NCBI GenBank assembly: GCA_021323815.1
Contig: JAJPKG010000427.1
Coordinates: 1 to 12,879 of the forward strand
DNA length: 12,879 nt
Reading direction: 5' to 3'
Origin: Pseudomonadota bacterium
GTDB taxonomy: Bacteria; Chloroflexota; Ktedonobacteria; Ktedonobacterales; JACDGC01
Shown piece after piece: positions 1 through 7,507 of the stretch. A model generated the notes under the pieces. The model saw nothing but the letters and a program-made list of their open reading frames with translations, did no database searches and was not told where the DNA came from. How positions within the stretch are numbered: the stretch's first letter is position 1; every line of letters starts with the position of its first letter. Made by a program: the position numbers and the translations under genes.

Positions 1-964
1 TATCGCCTTCCAGCCATTTTGCCAGCAAGCGTACCTGCAATTCCAGGCAGCGGCGATATGTCGTCTGATATCCAAACACCGGGTGCTGGATTTCCGTGTT
101 CAGCCGCTCCTCGAATTGCTCATAGAACAACCGGCGCGCCGGCTTCTTGAGCCGCACCGCCCCCAATTCTTCAACGAAATCCTCCGCCTGCACCATCCGG
201 TTGTTGATGAGCGTGATCACCACCGAATCGGCGATGACTGCGCGAAACTCTTCCATCAGATCCAGCGCCAACGAGGGGCGCGCATATTGCGCCGCATGCA
301 GATATCCCGTATAGGGATCAAGTCCCACGATGTGAATCGCCGCCGAGACCTGATTGGTCAGCGCCGTATAGGCCAGCCCCAGCAGCGCATTCACCGGATC
401 GGTTGGTGGCCGGCGCACCCGCCGCGCGAAACCGAGATCTTGCCGCAACAGATGCGCGAACACGCCGAAATAGGCCGCCGCGCCATTGCCCTCGATGCCC
501 CGCAAGCTGTCCAAACTGGTCGCCTGGCTCACCTGCTCGCGCTCGCGTTTCAACACCGCCGCCGCCTCAGTGACAGCCGGATGTTGCAGCTTGCGATTGG
601 CGCGCAACAGCATCGTCCGCTGATTTTCCAGCTTGCCGCTGATAAACTGCTGCGCCAATTGCAGCACCTTCGCCGCATCGGTCCCCAGCGCATATTGCCG
701 CTGGCGAATGAAGGTATTTTTCGAGAATGGGGGCGACAAGCGCCCCAGATAGTCCCCGTGCTCTGAGAGATAGCACACCTCAACGCCCGTCGCCAGCAAT
801 GCCGTCAGCGCTGGTGTGGTCAGCGTGATCTCTCCCATCACCACCACCTGATCAACCTTGATCAGCGGCACCTCGCGCGTCGTCTTATCGGGCAACTGCA
901 CCAGCAGGCAATCATCTTTCTTCCTCACAAAGGCATATTGTTCGGTCAGATACAGTGTGGCCAT
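1..964 (-). CDS. cas1: CRISPR-associated endonuclease Cas1, 3' end cut by window edge
   Basis: Cas1 is the integrase that, with Cas2, inserts new spacers into the CRISPR array. I translated the minus strand by hand from the ATG at 964 and found 321 codons with no stop before the window edge. Cas1 proteins are usually about 320-340 aa, so only a few residues are missing. The catalytic signature is complete: Glu158 in a G-I-E-G context followed by Tyr165-Phe166, then D-P-V-N at 189-192, G-L-D-P-Y at 214-218, His223, and Asp235/Glu238 in an L-D-L-M-E-E-F-R stretch. Glu158, His223 and Asp235 are the expected metal ligands. The start is supported by GGAGGAAGG just upstream, inside the 16-nt gap after the cas4 stop, so it is co-transcribed with cas4. 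Cas2 would be expected immediately to the left of position 1 but cannot be seen. Identification is firm; the exact 3' end is unknown. Confidence 0.97.
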   Translation of the reverse strand, partial: MATLYLTEQYAFVRKKDDCLLVQLPDKTTREVPLIKVDQVVVMGEITLTTPALTALLATGVEVCYLSEHGDYLGRLSPPFSKNTFIRQRQYALGTDAAKVLQLAQQFISGKLENQRTMLLRANRKLQHPAVTEAAAVLKREREQVSQATSLDSLRGIEGNGAAAYFGVFAHLLRQDLGFARRVRRPPTDPVNALLGLAYTALTNQVSAAIHIVGLDPYTGYLHAAQYARPSLALDLMEEFRAVIADSVVITLINNRMVQAEDFVEELGAVRLKKPARRLFYEQFEERLNTEIQHPVFGYQTTYRRCLELQVRLLAKWLEGD

Positions 965-980
965 TGTTCCTTCCTCCGGC

Positions 981-1670
981 TCAGTTCCTCTGCAACGCGC
1001 GCACTTCATCCGGCAGGCACAAGGGTTCCAGGCTGCAATCGCGGCACTTTTTGGCCTCACTTGCCGGCAAGGGCGGGGGCAACACACCACGTTGCAGCAA
1101 AGCAAACGCCCGCGCAACCGCCTCTTCCGTCTGGCGGCGCAAGTCCGGCGTGAACGGCACCCATGCCCGGTGCATGGTGCGGAATGAGAAGACATAGCCG
1201 CCTGCCACCACGCGCCCTGTTTGTTCTTCCAGACACAACCCCTGCGCGCACAACTGCACCTGATCGTTCAGCCTGCCGCCTTGTGCCGATCCCTTTTTGT
1301 ATTCGACGGGCACGATCTCCGCCTGCGGATCGAGCGCCGCCTCATCGTCATCCGCTTGGCGCGTCACCTGGCGCGGCTCAGGGGGAGCATCACCAGAGGC
1401 CGCCGTCACTTCCACCATATCTGCCAGCCCGGCCAAGCGCAGCCGTTGCGAAAACAGGTAGACGCGTCGCAACGCCAGCCCTGGTGCCGCCGCGCGCAAG
1501 CCTCCGGCATCCACCCGTTCGTGCTGCACCTTGCCCGCCAGCACATGCTCGTTCACCAGCATTTCGCCTTGCGCATATTCATAGAAAAAGCGGCGCGGGC
1601 AGTAGACCAGCGCGTTCAGCATCGAGATCGGCAGCAACTCCGGCGCTTCCCGCGCGCCAGCCTGAAACAT
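981..1670 (-). CDS. cas4: CRISPR-associated exonuclease Cas4 (RecB-like, Fe-S)
   Basis: Cas4 trims prespacer ends and helps select PAM-containing spacers for the Cas1-Cas2 integrase. The 229-aa product shows the RecB-family nuclease core: His50-Glu51, Asp84 in G-L-A-D, Glu123-x-Lys125 in V-E-Y-K-K-G, and Gln137. The four iron-sulfur cysteines are Cys24 (Y-C-P-R-R), Cys209, Cys212 and Cys218. The ATG at 1670 is chosen because AAAGGAGG lies 8 nt upstream and because its A is also the last base of the cas6 TGA, a TGATG coupling. The frame stays open to 1847 upstream, but that extension lies wholly inside cas6 and adds nothing Cas4-like. An unusual acidic, Pro/Ala-rich segment of about 30 residues (about 89-118) separates the D84 motif from the E-x-K motif, where the family normally has a short turn. 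The gene is GC-rich compared with csc1 and csc2. Confidence 0.95.
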   Translation of the reverse strand: MFQAGAREAPELLPISMLNALVYCPRRFFYEYAQGEMLVNEHVLAGKVQHERVDAGGLRAAAPGLALRRVYLFSQRLRLAGLADMVEVTAASGDAPPEPRQVTRQADDDEAALDPQAEIVPVEYKKGSAQGGRLNDQVQLCAQGLCLEEQTGRVVAGGYVFSFRTMHRAWVPFTPDLRRQTEEAVARAFALLQRGVLPPPLPASEAKKCRDCSLEPLCLPDEVRALQRN

Positions 1671-2680
1671 CACGCGCCTCCTTTGCACGGCGGCACCAAT
1701 GGCCGCGCCTGCCCCATCCCCATCGTCGTCTTTTGCCCCACCCCGGCATAAAACGCGAACCGCGCCAGCATCTGCACCGCTTGCGCCGGCGTGAGATCCG
1801 CTCCAATGGGCGCAGCCGCCGCCTGGGGAAACAGCGTATAGTGACAACGCCCCACAAACCCCACCTGCGGGTGGCGATCAAAGCGGATGACGCGCGTTTC
1901 CAGGGCATAGTGTGATGGAACGACATAGGCGTCGAGATAGGCGCGCAAGGCCCCAACATCCAGCGCCAGATCTTGCGGTGCCCACGCATTCCACACATGC
2001 GCCAGCCGCAGAAAGACGCGATCGGGAGCAGGGAACAGGTGCATCCTCTTGCCCCACACCTGCTGACCATCGCTGAAGGCCGTGGGCGAGCGAAATTCCA
2101 GCCCCACCACATGCTCTGCCGCTTCGCCTGCCGGCATGGCGCGCGCTTCCCGTGCCAGCGCCTGATAGGTGGTATAGCCACACCACGAGACGGCATGCGC
2201 CGTCTGTGCCTCCGGCGCAATGACGCGCAACTCCTGCACGTCAAACTGCACGCGCCCCAGGCGCAGTTGTGGCAGCGCCAACGCTTCCCCCACCGGCGTC
2301 ACCTGCCCCGGCATGAAACGCCGCACAAACGTGCGGAATACCTGTTCATCCAGCATGGTCAGGCGCAGCCAATAGGTGAGGTCCGGCAAGACGGGCAAAC
2401 GGCGGTTCTCTTGTTGAGCCTGTGTCACCATGCGCTCATTTGGGAACCACAATGACGAGCACGTGAAAGGGCGTTCGCCATTCGGGGTGTGCAGGTGTTC
2501 CGCCATCTCCGGCTGCACCTCCGCCAGCCAGCGCAGCAACGCCCCGTGCGCGAGCTGCCCCGCGTTCGGCCACACCTCGCCGTTCGTCACCGGCCTCAGC
2601 TTCAGCATCAGCGCGAAAAGATGAGCATGCGGTGTGTCTGTTCCGCGGAACCGGTCATGTGGCAGAGGAACCGTGCTCAT
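1670..2680 (-). CDS. cas6: CRISPR pre-crRNA endoribonuclease Cas6 (I-D)
   Basis: Cas6 cleaves the CRISPR array transcript within each repeat to give mature crRNAs, which then seed the Csc2/Csc1/Cas10d complex. The 336-aa protein ends with the glycine-rich RNA-binding loop of the RAMP fold: F-Y-A-G-V-G-Q-K at 310-317 followed by G-M-G at 321-323, matching the G-x-G...G-x-G signature of Cas6. His45, in an L-A-H-G context near the N-terminus, is a candidate for the general acid (His46 in Pyrococcus Cas6), but this is inferred from position only. At 336 aa it is longer than typical Cas6 (about 220-270 aa). The ATG at 2680 overlaps the csc1 TGA by 4 nt (ATGA), with a GAGG motif upstream. The last codons hold the cas4 ribosome-binding site. 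Composition is strikingly GC-rich (45 of 60 bases at 2101-2160). Confidence 0.88.
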   Translation of the reverse strand: MSTVPLPHDRFRGTDTPHAHLFALMLKLRPVTNGEVWPNAGQLAHGALLRWLAEVQPEMAEHLHTPNGERPFTCSSLWFPNERMVTQAQQENRRLPVLPDLTYWLRLTMLDEQVFRTFVRRFMPGQVTPVGEALALPQLRLGRVQFDVQELRVIAPEAQTAHAVSWCGYTTYQALAREARAMPAGEAAEHVVGLEFRSPTAFSDGQQVWGKRMHLFPAPDRVFLRLAHVWNAWAPQDLALDVGALRAYLDAYVVPSHYALETRVIRFDRHPQVGFVGRCHYTLFPQAAAAPIGADLTPAQAVQMLARFAFYAGVGQKTTMGMGQARPLVPPCKGGA

Positions 2681-3414
2681 CGTGTACCTCGCTTTGATCC
2701 ACTTTCAGCGATTGCGGGGAAGGTATAGCGCATGCCATATGGCAACAGCACATCTTTCTCGATCTCGATGTACGCCCCGTCAAAGGTCGCATTCGTCAAC
2801 AAACTGACAGGCGGCATCGAAATCACGTTGAAGATTTGGATCGTGTTTGGCCCCAAATCCAGCGGGTTCAGCGGATGGGTGCAAGCATACGTCCCCCTCT
2901 GTGCAGGATAGAGCGCATCGCTGATGACCGTGATTTCGGCTTTGCTGGACCACTTGCCCAGGCGAATCCAACGTGGCAACGGTTCTGCAAAAGAACCAAT
3001 CACCCAAAACTCAAACGTCCCGCCAGGGGCCAGTTCTTTGACGCGTCCGATGTTACGTGGATAGTTAGGGGCCTCAAACTGCTGTGACCGCTGATGATAG
3101 GTGGTCTGAGCGATCTTATAGGTCACCAGTTGATAGCGCACATTCAGCGGACGCGCGGGTGTCACATATGCTCCTACTTGATTGAGCAACTCAAGATCCT
3201 GAGCATACGTTGGGCGTTGCGAACCGGCATAATAAGGCGTGCGAATGATGGTGTCTTGAAAGAGCGCGTATGATAGCGCATAATTGTGCAGATAGCGCTC
3301 GGTTTCAAACAGCGTTCCCATCTCGCGCGTCGCAAAGTAGACCCCGTCGTGCAGGGTCAAGTGACATCGCTTGACCCGCACCGACGAGGCGGCATCAAGG
3401 GACGCCGCACTCAT
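2677..3414 (-). CDS. csc1: Type I-D Cascade subunit Csc1 (Cas5d-like RAMP)
   Basis: Csc1 is the Cas5-type subunit of the I-D interference complex. It caps the 5' handle of the crRNA beside Cas10d. The 245-aa product has features of the Csc1 family: a conserved N-Y-A-L-S-Y-A-L stretch about 50 residues in, a P-x-Y-A-x-D-L motif, and a later K-W-S-S-K-A-E-I-T-V segment. Length is close to the usual 220-250 aa. I start it at the ATG at 3414, one base after the csc2 TGA, with GGAAGGAAG upstream in the end of csc2. The frame continues to a TTG at 3474, but that extension overlaps csc2 by 59 nt and has no better ribosome-binding site. Its stop overlaps the cas6 start. Its position between csc2 and cas6 supports the call as much as its sequence does. 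Confidence 0.92.
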   Translation of the reverse strand: MSAASLDAASSVRVKRCHLTLHDGVYFATREMGTLFETERYLHNYALSYALFQDTIIRTPYYAGSQRPTYAQDLELLNQVGAYVTPARPLNVRYQLVTYKIAQTTYHQRSQQFEAPNYPRNIGRVKELAPGGTFEFWVIGSFAEPLPRWIRLGKWSSKAEITVISDALYPAQRGTYACTHPLNPLDLGPNTIQIFNVISMPPVSLLTNATFDGAYIEIEKDVLLPYGMRYTFPAIAESGSKRGTR

Positions 3415-3415
3415 T

Positions 3416-4432
3416 TCATCGCTTCCTTCCATTGCCCAGATGCTGCTCGGCATAGGCGCGTGTCTTTCGGTCAAAGCTCGTCAGCAATGCCTGTGTGCGA
3501 CCGCGATCCTGATACAACGCGCGCACCTCGTTCAACAAAGGGACGGCCTCTTCTCCCAAGACTACGAATCGCTGCTCTACCGGTTCTTCAGCCAATAATG
3601 TTCGCGCGACGCGGCTTGCCGCTGTGAGCACATGCTGGCGTTCCAATGGCAAGATGGTCAATTGGCCTGCTTTTGCCAATGCGTCATACATCGCCTGGCT
3701 AAAATGCAAATTCGAGAAGATCTCACCGGAGGTGAAAGCGACGCCAATCAGATGATTTTCCACGCGCCCGGTGCGGGTTTCTTGCGCTCCATAGCGCGCT
3801 GTGCGCAGGATGTTGCCCATCACGTATAAGAAGCTTTCATAGGTGGGATCGCGCAGCGTGACGACGGATGGAAAGAATACCTGCGGCACAATGTGATCTT
3901 GTTCGCCGAAACTTGAGCGGGTCTTGCCCTCGTTGGTCATCGTGCCGTGCTCATAGAGCGCATTGAAATGAAACGCATGGTGCGAGTCTTCATAGCGCGT
4001 GATCGAAAATGCTGAATCTACCAACACCTTCGACTTTTCTGCGCCCTGATCGCCAATAGCATATCCATACGTGATGCAATCTGGGCAACGCTTGCAGAAT
4101 TTCTCGTCGTTATAGACGCACTCGCGCTCGCCCTCATCCGTGATGATGCCATGCAGCCGCAATAATTCGCGGCCCGCCAACCGTTCCGGCGAGGTCTGCT
4201 TGCGCTTGAACATCACCAAACGTGAGATCACCGCTCCTGCATCCGCTGAGCCGTTTGCTCCAACCCCGGCTTGCGTACGGATGACATTCAGCGTACCATC
4301 GGTTTGAAAGACAGGAAAAGACTCGCTTTCACGGATGAGAATGTAATGCACATAGCGACCTTGCGGGCGCTGAGCAACATCCCCCAGGAACAGATCCGCG
4401 TCTTGTCGTTGCAACTGATCGAGCATGCTCAT
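3416..4432 (-). CDS. csc2: Type I-D Cascade backbone subunit Csc2 (Cas7d)
   Basis: Csc2 is the Cas7-type subunit that polymerises along the crRNA spacer to form the backbone of the I-D complex. The 338-aa protein carries the Csc2 hallmark: a zinc-binding insertion with Cys105, Cys113, Cys116 and Cys119, running directly into Y-G-Y-A-I-G-D-Q-G and E-K-S-K-V-L-V-D-S-A-F-S. This is followed by an F-N-A-L-Y-E-H-G-T-M segment. Length matches the family (about 330-360 aa). The ATG at 4432 follows the cas10d TAA by 3 nt. Its ribosome-binding site, GAAGGAG at 4441-4447 with an 8-nt spacer, is inside the end of cas10d, so translation is probably coupled. No truncation or missing motif was seen. The subtype-specific motif makes this the most diagnostic gene for I-D. 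Confidence 0.96.
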   Translation of the reverse strand: MSMLDQLQRQDADLFLGDVAQRPQGRYVHYILIRESESFPVFQTDGTLNVIRTQAGVGANGSADAGAVISRLVMFKRKQTSPERLAGRELLRLHGIITDEGERECVYNDEKFCKRCPDCITYGYAIGDQGAEKSKVLVDSAFSITRYEDSHHAFHFNALYEHGTMTNEGKTRSSFGEQDHIVPQVFFPSVVTLRDPTYESFLYVMGNILRTARYGAQETRTGRVENHLIGVAFTSGEIFSNLHFSQAMYDALAKAGQLTILPLERQHVLTAASRVARTLLAEEPVEQRFVVLGEEAVPLLNEVRALYQDRGRTQALLTSFDRKTRAYAEQHLGNGRKR

Positions 4433-4435
4433 GAA

Positions 4436-4897
4436 TTACGCTCCTTCGGTGGTAGTCACAGCCTCATCTGACTGTGCCGTGTAGTGGGTGAGATAGTAGA
4501 ATCGAGCAGCAGAACGCAGCACATTCGCGCGTTCGCGCAGTTGGGCGCGATCGCCCATACATTCCCCCAGAAACAGGTCCTTGACAAAGAGGGTTGCGAA
4601 ATCGTGGATGCACCGGCGCGAACGCTCTTCACGTTCCGACATGCTGCCCAAATGACGATTGTGCCGGATGGGATCCCAGCCATCGGCGTTGTTATCGCCG
4701 ATACGTTCAATCAAATCGTTGATAACCCCAGCAATTGATGTGATGAGATCCTCCGCATCCATTGTCGGAGGACTATCAATGGTGGTGTCGATGGCAAGTG
4801 AAAACGGCTTAAGCACGGCATAAGCGCTATCGAGCTTGCCAAAACGGGCGCGGTAAAACGTCGCGTAACTATCGACAAGTTTGCCGATGATGCCCAT
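4436..4897 (-). CDS. cas11d: Cas11d small subunit translated from inside cas10d
   Basis: Type I-D systems are known to make a separate small subunit (Cas11d) from an internal start in the 3' part of cas10d. Several copies line the target strand in the complex. Here the in-frame ATG at 4897 (Met865 of Cas10d) is preceded by GAAGGAG with an 8-nt spacer. This is the same ribosome-binding sequence and the same spacing as the csc2 start in this operon. The product would be 153 aa, begin M-G-I-I-G-K-L-V and share the stop at 4436. I checked three other nearby in-frame ATGs: 5068 and 4762 have no such site, and the next one downstream would remove much of the helical domain. The start falls just after a low-complexity linker, so it matches a domain boundary. 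Not proven: internal initiation is inferred from sequence and from the known family behaviour. Confidence 0.75.
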   Translation of the reverse strand: MGIIGKLVDSYATFYRARFGKLDSAYAVLKPFSLAIDTTIDSPPTMDAEDLITSIAGVINDLIERIGDNNADGWDPIRHNRHLGSMSEREERSRRCIHDFATLFVKDLFLGECMGDRAQLRERANVLRSAARFYYLTHYTAQSDEAVTTTEGA

Positions 4898-7489
4898 GTC
4901 AGTGGCTCCTTCTAGTGTCAGATAAATGTCGAGAAATTTCTGCTGATCCCACACAGGGATGCCGCGTCCCTGACCCGCGCCGTTCTCGGCATCCCCGGCG
5001 TTTTTGTTCGCGCCGCGTTTTCCCGCTGCCTGTGTGCGTTTGCGGCGGTCGAAATAGGCAAACACCATAAAGGGATCGGTGTTGACATCGCGCACCACCG
5101 CACTGAGTTGTCCCCAATGGGCGTCATATCCCTCAGCAAAGACCTCGGTGTGCAGGTCATAGAATGCGAGCAACTTCTTCAGCGTGGCACGTAATGTCTG
5201 TACGCGGAACTCATCACCTCCTAACGCCTGGCGAAAGATGGGCTGCACGCCGTCAAGCACGCTTGTGGCATGAAAATCCCGTGCGCCAACATACAGTGGC
5301 ACAAACGAAACGGTAGCGACCGCTTTGACATTGAGGATCAACGGCAATGCCAAAGCATAAAAAGCAGGCAAGACCCAAGCATCAGTGTCGGTTGGGTTCT
5401 TTGACTCCGCCGGGCGCAGCACAAATGTTGTCAGCCCGCTCAATTCTCGCTCAGAATAGCGAATGGTGCGTTGCGGTGTTTGCCCGTCCTCATCATCTTG
5501 CAAAAACGACTTATATTCTGCCAGATTGTCGAGATCCAACACCCCGTCATCGCGCCTCTTTCGCAGCCATCCCAACAAGGAATCTGCGCCGCGATTGAGG
5601 TTAAGATCCTTCAGTCGCGTCGTGAATTGCTGGATCATCTGTGCCATTTCCGGCGTGAAGAAATATGCAGGATACAGCGAGACATAGACGCACTTTTCAT
5701 CCTGCATCTTTCCTGGATTTCCCTCTTCAAATGCCTGGCGCAGCAGCATTTCAATCGTGCAGATGGGGCAGATGCCGCGCACCACGCGCGACCCACCTAA
5801 GCGATTCTTTGTGCTATATTGCTGCGGTTTGAATAACACGACGGTGACGCTTTGATCCCGGCTTTCATAGGGAGTGGAACACAGCGAACACATCGGCTTA
5901 TTGGTTGCCTTTCCCGTGTTGTAACGTCTCCATTCGGTTTCGATCTCGGCGGTAATTTCTGCTGCTGTTGCCTGTGCCGTGCCATTCACATCCAGCGCCC
6001 GCGCCACATATCGCGCCAGTGCCTCGCGCAGTGAATTCTGCTTCTCAGCACCGCCCCCAAGTCGTTGGACCTCATTCAGAAATTCAGCGCCAATAGCTGT
6101 GAGCAACTCGCTCATATCCTCTGGTTTCAGTTCGGGGCTACGGCGCTGAACATATCGTGACGCGACATAATACCATCCTAATGGAGTGCCTCCGCGCTGC
6201 TGGTTCGCCTCCTCAACGGTGATGATGCCTTCCAAATGCAGCAAGCGCAAGAAGAACCGCGTGATATCATCCGCATGCTCAGGAACGGTAGCATTGGTGA
6301 TGCTGCCTCTGAGAAAAGCCAGAAATTCAGCGAGTTGATCCGTGCGAATATCAGCAGGCAAGGATGCATCAGTGATGCCCAGGCTATCCAGCCGCGCACG
6401 CGTAAACGAATTTTTCAGGCCGCTCGCATAGCGGGCAGTCCGCTGCACCATCTCGGCAATCGAATAGATATCGAAGAGGTTATCTGTCGCTTTGATGCCT
6501 TTTCCATCGCGCGAGAAACCCAGTGCCGCTGGTTTGCCGATGATCGCCTTGATGCGTTCCCAGACAGCATCCACGATGCGTTCGAGATTGGGCACAATGG
6601 GCGCAGAGACCGACGAAAGATAAACCACGCCCTCGGCGAAATAGAGATACGGCTGAAAGCCGGCTGCGATGAACTGCTCTTGCACCACCTGGTTGATGAT
6701 GTTGGTGAGCAGTCCGCGCACCTCCGCCACCTGATGATAGGCAAATATCGGCATGTGCTCCCCGATAGTGCCGATGCCGGCCAACTTCGCGCGAAAATTC
6801 TCATCGGTCTGTCGCTCGCCTTGCGCATGCGTCACCACCCGGCGCGGTTCCTCAATATGAATGAGAATGTCCGCGAACGACCCCAACAATCTCAAATCGT
6901 TACATCGTCGTCGCGGCAGGTGTAAAGTGAAATCGCCTGTGTCGAGGTATGCTTCTTCCCTGGTTTGATAGTTTTGCGCGAGATAGACGATATCATCAAG
7001 AAAGTGTTGCCATTCGGGATAAAATGCAGCGAAACGCAACTTTTCCCCAAGCTGCTGGCAAATGGAGCGAACGTCATCAAGATGCGAACCGTGGATAGTG
7101 ATGCCACAGGCTTTGCCGTAATCGTGCAGCACAAAGCCCAGCATCCACAGCCGCCACTGCGCATCATTCCAGGGAAAAGCTTCATTGCCAAGAACAGCAG
7201 CCAGCCGAGATCCAGCGAAGATGCCGTTGAAGATGTGCGTTGCCAGGCTCTGATCTGATAGCTGTCCAAAATGTTCGCGTGATTGTTGCCGCACTGTTGG
7301 TGGCAGGCTGATTCCTGCCGGCAACACGGTCGTCGTTGCCGCGCCGCCCAACGCAGCCGTATCCGCGAAATGGCGCAAGATCTCTGGGCTGAGTTCTTGC
7401 ACAAAATCTCGCAGTGCTGACCGCCCGGACCATTGCGTGAATGTTGCATCATGATCGATGACCCGCAGCAACAGCGTTCGATGTAACAT
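4436..7489 (-). CDS. cas10d: Type I-D large subunit Cas10d (Csc3) with HD nuclease domain
   Basis: Cas10d is the large subunit of the I-D complex and carries the HD nuclease that cuts target DNA, a job done by Cas3 in other type I systems. From the ATG at 7489 it is 1017 aa. N-terminal HD motifs are His85 (T-H-I-F-N-G) and His122-Asp123 (L-H-D-Y-G-K). A zinc ribbon follows in the palm region: Cys534-x-x-Cys537 and Cys574-x-x-Cys577. A Csc3-like core at about 705-815 includes an L-P-L-I-L-N-V-K-A-V-A stretch. A lysine-, glycine- and asparagine-rich linker sits at about 814-845. The C-terminal part (from residue 865) is the small-subunit-like domain. There is no convincing GGDD cyclase motif, as expected for I-D. 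I chose the ATG because GGAGG lies 8 nt upstream; a TTG at 7504 in the same frame would add five residues but would use up that site. The gene starts 18 nt after the cas3' stop. Confidence 0.95.
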   Translation of the reverse strand: MLHRTLLLRVIDHDATFTQWSGRSALRDFVQELSPEILRHFADTAALGGAATTTVLPAGISLPPTVRQQSREHFGQLSDQSLATHIFNGIFAGSRLAAVLGNEAFPWNDAQWRLWMLGFVLHDYGKACGITIHGSHLDDVRSICQQLGEKLRFAAFYPEWQHFLDDIVYLAQNYQTREEAYLDTGDFTLHLPRRRCNDLRLLGSFADILIHIEEPRRVVTHAQGERQTDENFRAKLAGIGTIGEHMPIFAYHQVAEVRGLLTNIINQVVQEQFIAAGFQPYLYFAEGVVYLSSVSAPIVPNLERIVDAVWERIKAIIGKPAALGFSRDGKGIKATDNLFDIYSIAEMVQRTARYASGLKNSFTRARLDSLGITDASLPADIRTDQLAEFLAFLRGSITNATVPEHADDITRFFLRLLHLEGIITVEEANQQRGGTPLGWYYVASRYVQRRSPELKPEDMSELLTAIGAEFLNEVQRLGGGAEKQNSLREALARYVARALDVNGTAQATAAEITAEIETEWRRYNTGKATNKPMCSLCSTPYESRDQSVTVVLFKPQQYSTKNRLGGSRVVRGICPICTIEMLLRQAFEEGNPGKMQDEKCVYVSLYPAYFFTPEMAQMIQQFTTRLKDLNLNRGADSLLGWLRKRRDDGVLDLDNLAEYKSFLQDDEDGQTPQRTIRYSERELSGLTTFVLRPAESKNPTDTDAWVLPAFYALALPLILNVKAVATVSFVPLYVGARDFHATSVLDGVQPIFRQALGGDEFRVQTLRATLKKLLAFYDLHTEVFAEGYDAHWGQLSAVVRDVNTDPFMVFAYFDRRKRTQAAGKRGANKNAGDAENGAGQGRGIPVWDQQKFLDIYLTLEGATDMGIIGKLVDSYATFYRARFGKLDSAYAVLKPFSLAIDTTIDSPPTMDAEDLITSIAGVINDLIERIGDNNADGWDPIRHNRHLGSMSEREERSRRCIHDFATLFVKDLFLGECMGDRAQLRERANVLRSAARFYYLTHYTAQSDEAVTTTEGA
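4906..4912 (-). promoter_or_regulatory. Internal Shine-Dalgarno for Cas11d
   Basis: On the minus strand this reads GAAGGAG, 8 nt before the in-frame ATG at 4897 inside cas10d. It is identical in sequence and spacing to the site at 4441-4447 that serves csc2. It encodes Glu-Gly plus the first base of Ala in Cas10d, so it must satisfy both the protein and the ribosome. Confidence 0.75.
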
Positions 7490-7507
7490 GCCATCATCCT
7501 CCAACGG

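Noticed and set aside
83..766. Plus-strand open frame of 227 codons antisense to cas1
   Set aside because: The opposite strand encodes a fully recognisable Cas1. The antisense product is Arg/His/Gln-rich, typical of a shadow frame in GC-rich DNA.
1671..1847. Upstream extension of the cas4 frame by 59 codons
   Set aside because: It lies entirely inside cas6 in another frame, has no Cas4 features, and the ATG at 1670 has a strong ribosome-binding site.
3415..3474. Longer csc1 starting at TTG 3474
   Set aside because: It would overlap csc2 by 59 nt and has a weaker start. The ATG at 3414 has a good ribosome-binding site one gene-junction away.
5207..5221. A GGDEF pentapeptide in Cas10d (residues 757-761), suggesting a cyclic-nucleotide synthase site
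   Set aside because: It follows a helix-like segment and runs into a helical, not strand-like, sequence. I-D large subunits lack an active cyclase palm, and the surrounding core matches the Csc3 pattern, so it looks like coincidence.
6236..6925. Plus-strand open frame of 229 codons antisense to cas10d
   Set aside because: It lies opposite the well-supported Cas10d coding sequence, has no recognisable domain, and has the Arg/His-rich composition of a shadow frame.
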